Shown one piece after another: positions 1 through 11,923 of a stretch of DNA of 64,000 nucleotides. The position numbers and the translations under genes were made by a program. The stretch comes from Lycorma delicatula. Its lineage: Eukaryota > Arthropoda > Insecta > Hemiptera > Fulgoridae. Below the pieces are notes generated by a model. That model saw only the letters and a program-made list of their open reading frames with translations, was not told where the DNA came from and searched no databases. The stretch's first letter is position 1. Every line of letters starts with the position of its first letter. The stretch covers positions 38,167,020 through 38,231,019 of the forward strand of contig NC_134467.1 in the NCBI RefSeq assembly GCF_047948215.1. The letters are read 5' to 3'.

Positions 1-905
1 TGGCTTCCTCCGTTTCCTCGCCCTGAGCAGATCAGCTAAAGAGGTATAGTAGAGTAGCATTCTGGGTGGCTAGGAACCGCCTGGGCAGTTGATTGGCCGG
101 AGGTAGGTGTGTTGGCATTGAACCATGATTAGTCAGTAAAGTAATGGTGATTATTGATGATTTGTTAGCTGTTGACAGAATGACGACTGCACTGCCGAGG
201 GTATGGGTTATCATGCAGCCATGAGGTGTAGCATTGTTTTGACAAGGGCAATTTTTGAATAAGCAAGCACATCACTGTCTGTGAGATGGCGACTGCACTG
301 CCGAGGGCATGGATTCCCATGCAGCCGTGGTGTAGCAGTATCTCGACGATGGTAGTAAGTAAATGTCATGCAGGACTCAGCGATGGAGCTAAGTGGGAGT
401 AGGAAGCCTGTCCACCTCTCCCTGGTAGACCAGACCAGAGTCCAAAAAGAAACCAAGCGAGGGGTATGAACTGATATTTGAGTTCACTAAGGGAACTAGG
501 GCTAAATTTCATTGTTACAAACAATATTTTTGGTGGTATGTTACTATTCAATTACCTCGAATTATGAGACATTTACACGAATTCGCTCAATAATGTAGAA
601 CTAGGCGTGGAGTTCGTGCTTCCACGAATTCGGTTAGTTAGTTTAGAGGGCAACAATGTATATTCAAGATGTCCAGAAAAGGGCTGCAGTGAAGGCAAAA
701 GCTGAGTTTAAAAAATCACCAATGTAAATGACTGCTGAGGCATTTACATTGGTGACATCCCTGGCTTATTACTATGAGGGCTTATTCAAGTTAGAGGGCA
801 AAAGGTGACTCCAGTTAAAGCTCATCAAGGCTAGAAAAGTGGGGAGTGATGTGGCGACTGGAAACATCACAAGGTCGGTGTCTTCCCCTATGGGGTTAGG
901 ATGCT
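1..905 (+). mobile_element. R1-type LINE 3' region (decayed fragment, enters from window edge)
   Basis: No protein survives here. The stretch matches, block by block, the downstream part of the R1-clade LINE at 55600-56520: shared blocks include CGCCTGGGCAGTT near 85, GATGGAGCTRAGYGGGAGTA near 385, and CTCAGGG/TTTACATTGGTG near 740. The same blocks, inverted, recur at 31863-32427 and 56750-57110. It is therefore read as the 3' untranslated tail of an R1-like element whose coding part lies left of the window. Divergence between copies is substantial, so it is an old insertion. Confidence 0.7.
180..335 (+). repeat. Partial tandem duplication inside the R1 tail (period 105 bp)
   Basis: A block with GACTGCACTGCCGAGGG followed by CATGCAGCC...GGTGTAGCA occurs at about 180-232 and again at about 285-335. 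The copy at 55790-55920 has this region once in a related form, so the duplication looks specific to this copy or subfamily. Confidence 0.55.
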
Positions 906-1499
906 CTGCCGACTTTTAGAATATGTTACAGAAACAACCAAGATACTAGTTGAACCATTTATCATGGTACTCGTCCTCAGTTTGAGCTTATTAATTATAC
1001 TGCTCAGGACTTTTTTTAAGACTCCAATTCTGCTTTGATAAAAGTCCATGGCACTATAAACTGAATCTCTGATCAAGAAACAACTGAAATGCTAGCTTCA
1101 GAATACATAATAGAACGATGGTCAATTCATTGCTAATCAGTATTATTTTAATATACAATTAAAAAAGTAACTTGCTGCAACCTTCTATGAAAATTTTATA
1201 ATATGTTTTACTTTGTATGATTTCAATAATTTACCTAAAAATCTATTATAATCTAAAGATTAAGAAAATAATAATCACTAAAATTACAAACAATTTTGTT
1301 GGTATTTCAAGTTTATGTTTTGTTTTGTTAGTTTATAGTTTATTGTTTTAGTGTCTCACTAGTGTTGCGTATGGAACTCACTTTTTCCTGTTTTCAGGAA
1401 AAAGGTGTATGGTTAGCTATCAGCTCAATTGGGACAGTCTTACTTAAGACTGTAAAAGTATTTGTAGGGTTAACTAGGCTAATGTAGTACACTGATGGG
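906..1499. other. AT-rich spacer, no gene seen
   Basis: Short open frames only and long T/A runs. No recognisable transposon protein or host exon was found between the two R1-like fragments. Confidence 0.6.
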
Positions 1500-1645
1500 A
1501 ATCTCATTTGTGTCATTAGAATCGATGGCATCATGACTGAGGCAATTCAGACTGAAAGATGTCTGTTGCTGAGGTACTGAAGATGACTTCTGGTAAAGCC
1601 CCTCAGGGCTAAGTACGGAGTAGGTAGAGTGGTGACCGTAAAGCC
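1500..1645 (+). mobile_element. Second R1-type LINE 3'-end fragment
   Basis: The block around 1550-1640 (GAAAGATGTCTGTTGCTGAGG, GGTAAAGCCCCTCAGGGCTA, GTGGTGACCG) matches the extreme 3' part of the R1-like element at 56540-56635. It abuts the gypsy remnant without a spacer, suggesting the LINE tail and the LTR element were juxtaposed by insertion or deletion. Confidence 0.5.
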
Positions 1646-3440
1646 ATGGAGATTATCTTTCCTGTTGGGGGTCAGGATACACAGCAAGCCTTCAAAACAG
1701 TTCAGCAGGCCTTCAGAAGACTGTTGAAGTTATCTTGGCTGGATCCAGAGCCTTCTACAGTCTTGCAAACCGGGGCCAGCCAGCGAGGACTGAGAGCTGT
1801 GCTTTACCAGCAAGAAATGGGGAACAAAGAGTCATTTTGTACACCAACACGAAGCTTTCAGAGGCAGAGAATGCCTCACTCTGGTGTGGGCAATCAAATG
1901 CTATTGTCCATACCTCAAAGACCAAACTTTCATTCTCAGAATGGACAAAATGGACAACAAGGCTTTGACATGCTAAGGAAGGCCACTGGGCTGAAAACAA
2001 AATATGCTTGTTAGGCCTCATTGGTTCAAAGTTTCAAGTTTACATTAGAGCACTGTCGTAGCTGGGAGAATGAACTACCAGATCTGCTGTCAAGAGAAAT
2101 GGCGGAAGAAAAAAATACTAAAATGGTGCGTGATGAAGATAGACTACACCGGACTGAATGCAGCCAAGAAGAGAATGAAGCGGTTACACCCCGACCGCAA
2201 GAAATCGTCGCCACTTCTCTGTTTCAGTAGGTGTGGAAAGCACAAGAAGCCGATCCAGAGGGCCATTGATTATGTCAGTCAGGATACAAATTCGGCCTCA
2301 GGCCTTCACTTCAGAGAGAAAGAAGGCGGAATCCTATGTACAGCAGGACATAGCACTAGGGCAGGGACCTACAGCAGTGGGAGTGTACGTCTCACCAGTA
2401 ACCGGTCGGCTATCATACGACACTACCACAACGCTCTAGAAGCCGGTCATCCCGTAGCAGAAAAGACATGGCGGGGCAATCCGCCAACACTACGATTGGC
2501 AGGGCCTTACGAAGAACGTACATCCGGGACTGCCGCACTTGCGCCCGCTACAAACGAGGGCCAAACGTTCCACCAGACAATCAGCGACCTCAGAGGATTA
2601 CAACTTGTTGGAAGCATGTGGCGATTGAATTAGTGGGTTCATAACTAGAAACAGAACGAAGCAACAGGTCAATCGCTACCACTTGCGACTGACCTGTTTT
2701 CCCGCTGGATAGAGGCTAGGTCCGTTCCTCGAGCTGACACGGACACAATCTTCAGCTGTTTTGAGGAGGAAGTGTTTTGCCGCTGAGGCTATCCTGCGGC
2801 CGTCCTGACAGATAACGGACTGCGCTCACAAGTTGGAAGTGGAAGAAGTTATACCGCCAACGATACACTACACACTTGCCTAACCCGTATACCATCTATG
2901 GACGAATCCCACGGAGCATCGTAATGAGGAAGTGAAGAAGACACTGAGAACAGAACTCGAGCAGGATGTCAACCATCTAACCTGGGATAAGAATGTGCTA
3001 CGAGTGCTTTTCGCATTAAGAAATCGGGCTAACGTCGCGACCGGCACGCTATCAAGCGATCTGCTCATTGAGAGACAGCTAAAGAGACCCGGAGTCTGAC
3101 AGCAACCAAAAGCAGAGGAATCACCTCAACCGATTGAGGAAAAAAAGGAAAAGGCAGCATCACACCAAGAAGTCTACTGTCAAAAGAAATTCGTAGATAT
3201 CAGAGAAGAGCAACCGACATTTGAGGTGGACAACCAAATGTTTGTCAGGCAGTACACCGGCCCTGCTCATGAAGGTCGATATGCAGGATTCGAGGCTCCA
3301 TGGGAAGGCCTGTGCACTATTTTTCAATGTACAGGAGACGTTTATAAATCGACCGGAAAGGCACCCGACTAAAGGTACACCTCTCCAGGCTCAAACCTGT
3401 ACACCATGACCTGACAATTGAACTACAACGAGATCCATCA
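1646..3440 (+). pseudogene. Ty3/gypsy LTR-retrotransposon pol remnant (RT/RNase H and integrase)
   Basis: The pol polyprotein of a gypsy-type element would reverse-transcribe and integrate its RNA copy. Visible pieces in order: end of RT into RNase H at 1665-1830 (AFRRLLKLSWLDPEPS, then LQTGASQRGLRAVLYQQ, equivalent to the TDAS..G.GAVL.Q block, with the Asp replaced by Gly); end of RNase H at 2060-2100 (ENELPDLLSRE, usually AD.LSR); integrase zinc-binding region around 2420-2580 (HYHNALEAGHP, later CRTCARYKRG in another frame); integrase core around 2680-2830 (DLFSRW, then VLTDNG), and downstream integrase sequence to about 3100. Several frameshifts and stops separate these blocks, so the element is dead. 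The protease and most of RT are absent. Confidence 0.75.
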
Positions 3441-3660
3441 GATCTGGATTCGTATGCGCCCGCCTAGATGTTGCCGCATACATGCCGAGCTTGATATCGA
3501 CAAACGCAACGCTAGCAGGTCAGATGTCAGTGGGAGTACAGTGTACGTACGCAGCTGCACGCGTCACTAGTAGCTGACCGCGCAGCTCTCCCACCACTCG
3601 CAGGCTCCAATAAAAGAGCAAACACCAGAGCGAATTTTTAATTGACCATCAATTGGAAAA
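3441..3660 (+). other. Possible 3' LTR remnant of the gypsy element
   Basis: Follows the integrase remnant and carries an AATAAA polyadenylation signal at 3609-3614 in a GC-richer context. No matching 5' LTR lies in the window, so this is inferred from position only. Confidence 0.3.
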
Positions 3661-4150
3661 GAAGAAACATATGGAAAAGTTCCCTGGCCGGCTCAACATG
3701 GGACCTCCCGATGGATGCCAACTTCCCCGCCGGAACAGCAGGCCTGACCGTCCCCTGAGGGAGCCACCGGGCGCAGACGCTACCTTCCCGCCCCAGCTAG
3801 TCGGCGGGCTCAGCATGGGATCGCTCAGGGAGTACCAACTCGGCTGCGCCGGCGGGTTGGACGCCGACCCGAGGCTCTGCCATGCTGCAGTGGGACTCAA
3901 CTGTCGCTGAGGGGAGGCTTGGTGTGATTCCGAAGACGAGCCGACATCGCCGGAGACCAGCTTCCGGACCCAACAGTCCTTCTCTGAGCTGCCTCACAAA
4001 CGGTTCTTTTCATTGCTACCGCTCCAAAACCTTCAAACAGCCCGTTTTAGGGCTATCAAAAGAATTTAAACAGCCCTTTTCAGGGCTACCACAAGGTTTT
4101 AAAGTGCCATGTGCCGTTGAAGCCATTCGGCAACAGGATGAAATATAAAG
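3661..4150 (+). other. GC-rich island with two histone-type 3' stem-loops
   Basis: This roughly 490-bp block is far richer in GC than its surroundings and has no recognisable protein. Near its end, 4072-4087 forms AGCCCT-TTTC-AGGGCT, a 6-bp stem with a 4-base pyrimidine-rich loop, preceded by TTTAAAC and followed by ACCACAA. That matches the replication-dependent histone mRNA 3' processing stem-loop. A weaker version (AGCCCG-TTTT-AGGGCT, one stem mismatch) lies at 4039-4054. No histone coding sequence was found upstream in any frame. It could be a decayed histone 3' end or part of an unidentified repeat. Confidence 0.4.
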
Positions 4151-4625
4151 GTTAACTAAAACAACCAAAAGTAAAAAAATAATTCTAACAATTCTTTGTA
4201 AATTTTGAATTTTATACTCGGCACCAAATTAAGGGTTAGCTAATTATTCAAAGTAGTTTTATAATTTTTTGCTGATATTTACAAATTATAATTTTAATTA
4301 ATTAAAAAATATTATTTTTATTTATTGTATTTTTAAAACTTTTTTCTATCTGTATAAAAAATGAATTTTTGATCAGCTGATTTCAGAGGATAAAATATTT
4401 ATACATTAAAATAAATAAACAAATTTGCAACTCGTAATTTAATAGTATTTATGTAGCATACAGCTATTTTTTTTTTTTTTAATTTCTTCCAAATGTTTTG
4501 TTCCCATTAACATTTGAAATACAAATGTTATTCATATTTCTTACAAATAACCATACAATATATAAACAAATATACAAAAAATTTTATTGTAATAATAATT
4601 TTTTTTTATCAAATAAACTTTGAAA

Positions 4626-4644
4626 ATGAAGTCAACTAATAATG
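4626..4644 (+). CDS. Putative first coding exon of the Asn/Lys/Glu-rich protein gene
   Basis: ATG at 4626 starts six complete codons (MKSTNN) and one base of a seventh, then a consensus donor GTAAGA begins at 4645. The phase (one base carried over) fits exactly the reading frame after the acceptor at 9496-9497, where the exon begins with AT to complete an Asp codon. The pairing is inferred from start codon, donor quality and phase. A noncoding upstream exon or another first exon is possible. Confidence 0.45.
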
Positions 4645-6176
4645 GTAAGATAATTTTGTTCATTCTTTTATAATTTTGTGTGTACATCTTATTAAATTAT
4701 ACATCGTAAAGCTTTGTTTACTTAATATTAAATTCCAGTTTATAGTAAATTGTTCATTTCAAGGCCTAGATTTATAAAAAGCTCAAGTATCTCATTTTTA
4801 GATTGACTTTTTGTCAGTATAATTTGATAATAATGATAATTGTAATCCACAAATCAGTATGTAAACTGCAATACTGAATTATAAAAAAATAAAAATATAT
4901 ATTTTTTTTAATTAGGGTTGTTATATTAGACATATTGTAATGTATCATTTAGTGCTGATGACTTATTTAAAAAATTTACATACTAGATTTTTAAATCCAT
5001 TTGGTTATATGGATATGGAGTTACAGAGCAATATTAAAGTAAGGAAACTGTTTCATATTTAAAGTTGGGATCTACATAATTAGAAAATTACTGCTTGGAA
5101 TTTTTGTCTACCATATTGAATCAAACCATTTTTTTTAACAGAAAAGTGAGTACATGTATGTATTACATGATTTTAACGTAAAATTTTACTAGAAAAACGA
5201 TGGTGAAATGTTTCTTAATAAATGATTCTCTTTTTGAGTTAAGAGCGATCATAATTGCAAAAATGAGTTCCAGATCATTGAATAGGTCATAGTAGAGTCA
5301 TAGATACCTGCCAGGTCTACGGATCTTACTCCTCTAAATTAATTATTTTTACTTAAAACATAATGTATATGTATACAAAACAAATCCGTAAACACTGATG
5401 AATTGAAAGGCACATAATTGAACGATGAATCTGCACTTGTTACACCAAACATGATAAACAGATATTCCTTAAGGTTAATATCAAATTATAAGTTTACTGG
5501 TAAGTTATAAAGGGAAAGCATTTTGAAGACTTCTTGTAGAATGGTATACTCCAAAATTTATCACATAAAATAATTTAGTAACGAAAACAACTAATTTTAA
5601 AATTAAATACTGTTATAAAGTAAATATCAGTTGACCTAGCTATTTATTGTAATATTGAATCAAATTGTTAGTTCTGTGTATTACTATAATCAGTGTTATA
5701 GTAAAAAAAGTTATAGTTGAAAGCTGTATAGTGTTTGGGTCATTAACTCGAACATTAATTTTATAATGTTTGTTACTGGATGCAATTCTGAAGGTAATAA
5801 AAAATAAAAAAGTTACTACAAGGCATTTTACTTTATTTTATTAATATTGCAATTTTTGCATTTATAAGCAACTTTGTTCATAATTCGAAAAGTTTTAAAA
5901 TATGATTTCTTACTTTAAATTACTCTGTAAATCATATCCATATAAACATAAAAATTTAAAAATTCAGTTTATAAAGTATAGAATAAGTCAGTACTAAAAA
6001 AAAAAAACAAACCTTACAATATATCTCGCATTACAAACCTAATTAAAATATGTCTTAGATTTTACATGTCGATTTACAGATTACAATTTTTATTTTAACT
6101 GTATTATCTCATTGTTAAATTATACTGCTAACATTATAACTCAAAACATTGTTTATTGAGAAACAATAAACAATAA
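4645..6176 (+). other. Intron sequence without recognisable elements
   Basis: AT-rich sequence with T/A homopolymer runs. No transposon protein, exon or RNA gene was recognised before the RTE-like insertion. Confidence 0.5.
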
Positions 6177-7540
6177 GTCCGTCAGACTTCAAAAGAAGTG
6201 TTATAATCATGATACCAAAGAAAGCAGCAGATAAATGTGAAGAATACAGAACAGTTAGTTAAACTAGTCACGCATCAAAAGTCTTAACTAGAATTCTATG
6301 CAGAAGCTTTGAGAGGAGAGTAGAAGAAGTGTTAGGAGAGCACCAATCTGGTTTCAGGAATAGTATAGGGAGAAGGGAAGCAATTTTAGCATTCAGATTA
6401 ATAGTAGAAGGAAGATTAAAGAAAAACAAACCAACATACTTGGCATTTATGCACCTAGAAAAGGCATTCGATAACGTAGACTGGAATAAAATGTTCAGCA
6501 TTTTAAAAAAAAAATTAGAATTCAAATACAGAGATAGAAGAACGAACGATTGCTAACATTTACAGGAACCAAACAGCAAAAGTGATAATTGAAGAACATA
6601 AGAAAGAAGCTGCAATAAGAAAGGGAGTCCAACAAGGATGTTCCCTATCCCTGTTACTTTTTAATCTTTACATAGAACTAGCAGTTAATGATGTTAAAGA
6701 ACAATTTACATTCGGAGTAACAGTAAAAGGTGAAAAGATAAAGATGCTATGATTTGCTGATGATATAGTAATTCTAGCTGAGAGTAAAAACGATTTAGAA
6801 GAAACAATGAACGGCATGGATAAAGTCCTACGCAAGAACTACTGCATGAAAATAAACAGAACAAAACGAAAGTAAAGAAATGTAGTAGAAATAATGAAGA
6901 TGGACCACTGAATGTGAAAATAGGAGAAAAACGATTATGGAGGTTCACAAATTTTGTTATTTGGGAAGTAGAATTACTAAAGATCGATGACGCAGGAGCG
7001 ATATAAAATGCCGAATAGCACAGGCGAAATGAGCCTTCAGTCAGAAGTATAATTTGTTTACATCAAAAATTAATTTGAACGTCAGGAAAAGATTTTTGGG
7101 AAAAGGTATATGTTTGGAGCTCCAAACATATTCGCTTTATATGGAAGTGAAACTTGGACGATCGGTGTACCTGAGAAGAAAAGATTAGAAGCTTTTGAAA
7201 TGTGATGCTATAGGAGAATGTTAAAAATCAGATGGGTGGATAAATTGACAAATGAACAGGTGTTGCGGCAAATAGATTAAGAAAGAAGCGTTTGGAAAAA
7301 TATAGCTAAAAGAAGAGACAGACTTATAGGCCACATATTAAGGCATCCTGGAATAGTCACTTTAATATTGGAAGGACAGGTAGAAGGAAAAAATTGTGTA
7401 GGCAGGCAACGTTTGGAATATGTAAAACAAATTGTTAGGGATGTAGGATGTAGGGGGTATACCGAAATGAAACGACTAGCACTAGATAGGGAATCTTGGA
7501 GAGCTGCATCAAACCAGTCAAATGGCTGAAGACAAAAAAA
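6177..7540 (+). mobile_element. RTE-like LINE, 5'-truncated copy (RT and C-terminus)
   Basis: A non-LTR retrotransposon fragment. RT blocks are visible: KCEEYRTVS near 6230, HQSGFRNSIGRREAI near 6340, and FMHLEKAFDNVDW near 6445 (motif A, normally D-LEKAFD). The motif C region FADDI lies near 6750 after a stop. The C-terminal part has WTIGV, KRDRLIGHILRHPGI, CVGRQRLEYVKQIV and ends with GACTGAAGAC plus poly-A, as in the copies at 12215-13215 and 37153-40397. A frameshift and several stops inactivate it. Clade is assigned from the endonuclease of the longer copy and is a moderate-confidence inference. It sits in the intron of gene 1 on the same strand. Confidence 0.85.
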
Positions 7541-7682
7541 AAATTTATCAAATCTTCACCTTCCTAATAAAGAAAAACATTTGATTCAATATAGCAGATC
7601 CAAGATGACAGATAAAAATTCCAAACACACCTAAAGGTAGTAATTTTGTAACTATGTAGATCCTCATTATTTCTACCTCCTA

Positions 7683-9018
7683 CGAGGGACGTTCAATAAT
7701 TAACAAGACAAATTGATGTAGAGAAAAAACAGTTCATTCAGTGACAGTGAAACTTTGAGGGTTAAGTTGGCAACCTTGTGAATACATTTAATTAGCTGTT
7801 CGATCATAATTAATCAAAACATATCCTCCTTTGTTGATTTCAGAATGTTAGCTTCGCTTGAAATATGTACGCCAGAAGAGTAACATTCAGTGATAAGATT
7901 TTTGGTATTATACGATGTGAAACGGGGTGAAATTTATTCAAAAATTTTGAAACAGTATGGTGAAAAGTGTATGGTAAAAAGCAGTAATGGGTATAAATGG
8001 GTGGAAAAGTTTTTATTCGGGCAGAATAAGTGTGACTGATCTCAATCAGCCTGGTCTGGAAAACCAGTTGAGGTTTCGACTACCGCGCTGAAAAATTGCA
8101 TAAATGATCTTATTTGTGAAGACAGGTAAGTCTGAATTTCCCAAATTGCTAATTTGCGTAATATTAGTGTTGGAACTGCGCATTCAATCATTCATAATGT
8201 ACTGAATTATTGCAAAATGTGTTCGAGATAGGTTCGAAGAGAGTTGACTCAAGCCCATAAAAACACCCATATTTACAATTCTTCTGCACTCAAAGAACAG
8301 TTTGAAGCCAAAGGTAAGGACTTTGTAGATCGTATAATAACCTGTGATGAAATGTGGGTAGACCATTTCAAACCTGAATCCAAACGACATAGTTTTGGGT
8401 GGAAACATCTGAATTAGCCCAGAAAAAAAATTTTAATTTGTGCCTCAGCTAGTAAGGTGATGTTGATGGTCTTCTGGGACTCACAAGGTCCAATTTTTAG
8501 TGACTATTTAGAAGAAGAACAGCATACTATGAACAACGAATACTATTCTAACATGCTCCAACAAAGTGAGACCTACGATAAGGTGAAAACATAAGGTCAA
8601 AACACACCTTTTGAGAGAGCACTCTGATTCTCTTGCGTGATGACATGTACCCCCACATTGCTCAGAGAATAGAAGAAACACTCTAGAAGTTGGATTGGGA
8701 GGTGTGGCAACACCTTCCAACCCATATCTCCTTACAGCTCAGACCTCGCCCTGTCCAATTTTCATATATTGTGCCCGCTCAAAGACTTTTTACGCAGCAA
8801 GAAGTTGGATGACAACAAAGAGGTCAAAAAGTGATGCACTAATAGTTCAAACAAGGTAAAGATGTCTAAGCTGCAGGAATCAGAAAGCTCACAGAATGGT
8901 GAGACAAGTACCTAAATGTTGCTGGAGGCTATGTTGAAAAGTAGTGTAAGTTTCGTTGTCGTTGAATAAATTGTTTTTTCTCCACATCAATTTCTCATGA
9001 ATTATTGAATTTTTCTTA
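7683..9018 (+). mobile_element. Full-length but decayed mariner element
   Basis: Terminal inverted repeats of about 50 bp are clear: TTCAATAATT...AATTGATGTAGAGAAAAAAC at 7692-7730 against the reverse complement near 8970-9010. TA dinucleotides flank the ends (7681-7682 and 9019-9020), giving about 1336 bp. Inside, transposase blocks on the plus strand include an HTH segment near 8130 (SQIANLRNISVGTAHSII), the first catalytic block ITCDEMWVDHFKPESKR near 8335, and FWDSQGPIF near 8475. Stops and frameshifts disrupt every block and the second and third Asp regions are poor. It lies in the intron of gene 1. Confidence 0.85.
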
Positions 9019-9020
9019 TA

Positions 9021-9495
9021 GTATTCCTCAATTTTGAAATATGAAACCATTTCCATTCTTTAATATCACTGTGTATACACATTTTTATTCACTTTTACAA
9101 CAGACTGAAGTCCAGATGACTAACAATGAATTTATAGTCCACATGAATAACAATGAATTTTTATAGGATGTGAAAAATCTCAGACAGGAACTTGAACTAC
9201 TAGACAAGATAGAGATGTTACCAATCTGCCAGAGGTTGATGAAATTGTTTTAAAACCATTATTGAAAAATTCACTTTTTTGTTGATAAATTTCTTTCTTA
9301 CATCAAAAATACCTGGTATCAAATTTGTTTCCAAGTATTTTTTTTTTTTTGTCTACTATTAAGAAATCTGCAATTCTTAACAGTAGATGCAAAATTCATA
9401 ATAGTATTAATTTAAACACAGTTAAGTTAAAATTATTTAACTTACCTAAGCGATTTAAATATATATAAATTCATTATAGAATTTAACTTTTTTAC
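9021..9495 (+). other. 3' part of gene 1 intron
   Basis: AT-rich, ending in a pyrimidine-rich run and acceptor TTTTTTACAG at 9488-9497. A second acceptor-like TTTTTATAG near 9163 precedes 28 open codons but has no matching donor, so no exon is called there. Confidence 0.5.
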
Positions 9496-9497
9496 AG

Positions 9498-11824
9498 ATG
9501 ATGATAAAAAACAGAAAAGCAGTAATGGAATATCAGTGTGGAAATATGGATTTGGAAGTGCTTTCGATAATATAATTAATAAAAATATTAAATGTAATGA
9601 CGATAAATCGCCATGTGAAATGTTATTTTTTTTTGGACCAAAAAGTTATATAAATAAGCTTAATACGAGTTTAAAAAAATGTAAATCAAAAAGATCAATT
9701 AATGATAATACAAATAAAAAATCCGACAAAGGAAAAAGTATGTTTGAAGTACGTATATATACTGTTAAAAGCTATTTAAAACATATAGAAAGTTTGAAAA
9801 AATCATTAATACCAACTAATTCAAATTTTGAAAGTGATGATAATACATTATCACTAGCAGAAATAAATAAAGAAAATGCAGAGGAAGGTACTATTAACGT
9901 TTCTGATGACAAAAATAATAATAACGATAAAAACAACATTAAGCAGGAATATCATAGTAGTAAAGGAGGTTTTCAAATAAACTTGACATGGTTTCTTGAT
10001 TATCCAAAAAAAGATAAAAATAAAATAAATGTTAATGATACTGATAAAAAAATGATTAATTACAATATAGATGTCGATAATAATAAAAATAATAAATTAA
10101 TTATTAAAGAAATTGATAATGATAAATCTATTAATGAAATCGATCACATTAAAAAAGAAGTAGTTACTTATAATGTTGAAAACATTAAAAATACAACAAC
10201 AACCACCACCAATGATGTTCTTACAGATGATTATTGTAGCGATATAAATAAAGATAGAGCATGTAAAGCGATTGATAATTCTGAAGAAGAAACAGAAGAG
10301 GAGGAAAAAGAAATTATATATGTTAGAGAAACTGGAATAAAAGAAGAAAAAGAAAAAAAAGATAATTCTGAATCAAAAAGTATTGAAGAAAAAATAGATG
10401 ATGATCAAGAAAAAGAAGAAGAAGAAGAGGAGGAGGAAAAAGAAATGATATATGTTAGAGAAACAGAAATGAAAGAAGAAAAAGAACAATATAATAATTC
10501 TGAATCAAAAACGATTGAAAATAAAGAAAAAACAGAAGATGATCAGGAGGAGGAAGAACAAGAAGAGGAGAAGGAGGAGGCGGAAAAAGAAATGATATAT
10601 GTTAGAGAAACTGAAGAAAAAAATAATTCAAAATCAAAAAAGATTGAAGATAGAGAAAAAGCAGATCAGGAAGAAGAAGAAGAAGAGGATGAAGAAGAAG
10701 AGGAAGAAACTGTTGAAATATTAAATTATAAAACCGATCATAAAGATAATAATGATGATGATGATGATAATTCACCGCAATTATTACAAAATAACAAAAT
10801 AGACAAAACATTAAGTATAGAAGATAATAATCGATACCAATCTGACAAAACTAATAAAACAGTTCCATACAGTTTAAAAAAAAAACAAAGTAAATCTGTA
10901 TCTAATCGTAATAATTTGCCATCAAATAAGACAAAAAGTTGTATAAGTTTATCAGAAAATAATAAAACTGATTGTAATATTGGGCTTAAAAATAATAATA
11001 AAAATTCATTTAATCCTTCAAAAAAAAAACTTAAAAAAAAAATAAAAAATCATCAACAATATTGCTGTTGTTATAAACATAAACGTAAAATTTGTATTAA
11101 TAGATTAAATTCTCATAATAATAAGACTGAACAAAATGAATTTATAAATTTGAATATTAATAATCATAATAAAAATGAAGAATCAATGAATATCTCATCA
11201 ATATCATTAACAGATGAATCATATTCGATTAAAAGAAGCGACAGTAATCCATCAATAATATTAATATCACCTCCATCAAATAATAAATGTATTTATAATA
11301 TTAATAACGATAAGAATAAAAATCATTGTATTCGGATAAATACTAAAAATAGTTATAATAAAGGCTTATTTGTACACGGTGATATGATAAAAATACCAAT
11401 AAATAAAATGTATTGTCATAATTATAATAAAATCATATTAAATCAGCAATATAAAATAATTACACAATTTCAAATTATAAGAAATTATTTTTTAGATTTA
11501 TATTTTATAAAGCTAATTATAAATTACTTTTTACCAATACTAAGTTACAGATTTTTTAATAATAAAGTAATTAAGTTAAATTATTATTTATGTAATAAAA
11601 TATATAAAATTATAAAAAATGATAAAACTATGTTAAATGAAGATAAATATTACTGTAATAATAATAATGAAAAAATAGATGTTAATGAATCTAATGAAAA
11701 TAAAATTGAGAAAAATTATATAAAAAATTATTTATTTAATTATGATATTGCAAAGCAATATAATAACGTTTGTTTGTTTTTAAATAAAACACTTATTAAT
11801 TTTATTGGTAAATTATTACAATAA
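9498..11824 (+). CDS. Asn/Lys/Glu-rich hypothetical protein, main exon
   Basis: I do not recognise this protein. The frame is open from the acceptor AG at 9496-9497 to a TAA at 11822-11824. With the 19-base first exon the product is 781 residues, and no ATG is available near the start of this exon in frame. The N-terminal 120 residues are the least repetitive (WKYGFGSAFDNIINKNI; FEVRIYTVKSYLKHIESL). Residues about 265-430 are acidic, with three imperfect repeats anchored by IYVRET at residues 279, 323 and 372 and spaced by Glu/Lys runs. A Lys/Asn-rich stretch and a hydrophobic, Tyr/Ile-rich region (NYFLDLYFIKLIINYFLPIL) follow near residues 655-690; this last could be a membrane segment. Codons are strongly AT-biased. 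AATAAA signals lie at the stop and about 85 bp downstream. Preservation of one 2.3-kb frame amid dead transposons argues for selection, but homology is unproven. Confidence 0.6.
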
Positions 11825-11923
11825 ACTAGTTTTATTTACTAATAATTGATGTTTGTGTGTTATTAAGTACAATACTTATTATTTTATTGGTAAAGTATCA
11901 CAAAAATAAATTTTATTTACTAA
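11786..11923 (+). repeat. Imperfect tandem duplication of the gene 1 3' end
   Basis: The last dozen codons plus early 3' UTR (AAACACTTATTAATTTTATTGG ... TTTTATTTACTA, about 11786-11842) recur at about 11868-11922 with several differences. The second copy ends exactly where the Helitron-like element begins (11924). Confidence 0.6.

Noticed and set aside
2880..3068. 62-codon minus-strand ORF
   Set aside because: Antisense to the gypsy integrase remnant, no motif.
10602..10811. Minus-strand ORF rich in His and Leu
   Set aside because: Antisense shadow of the Glu/Asp-codon repeats of the 781-residue protein.
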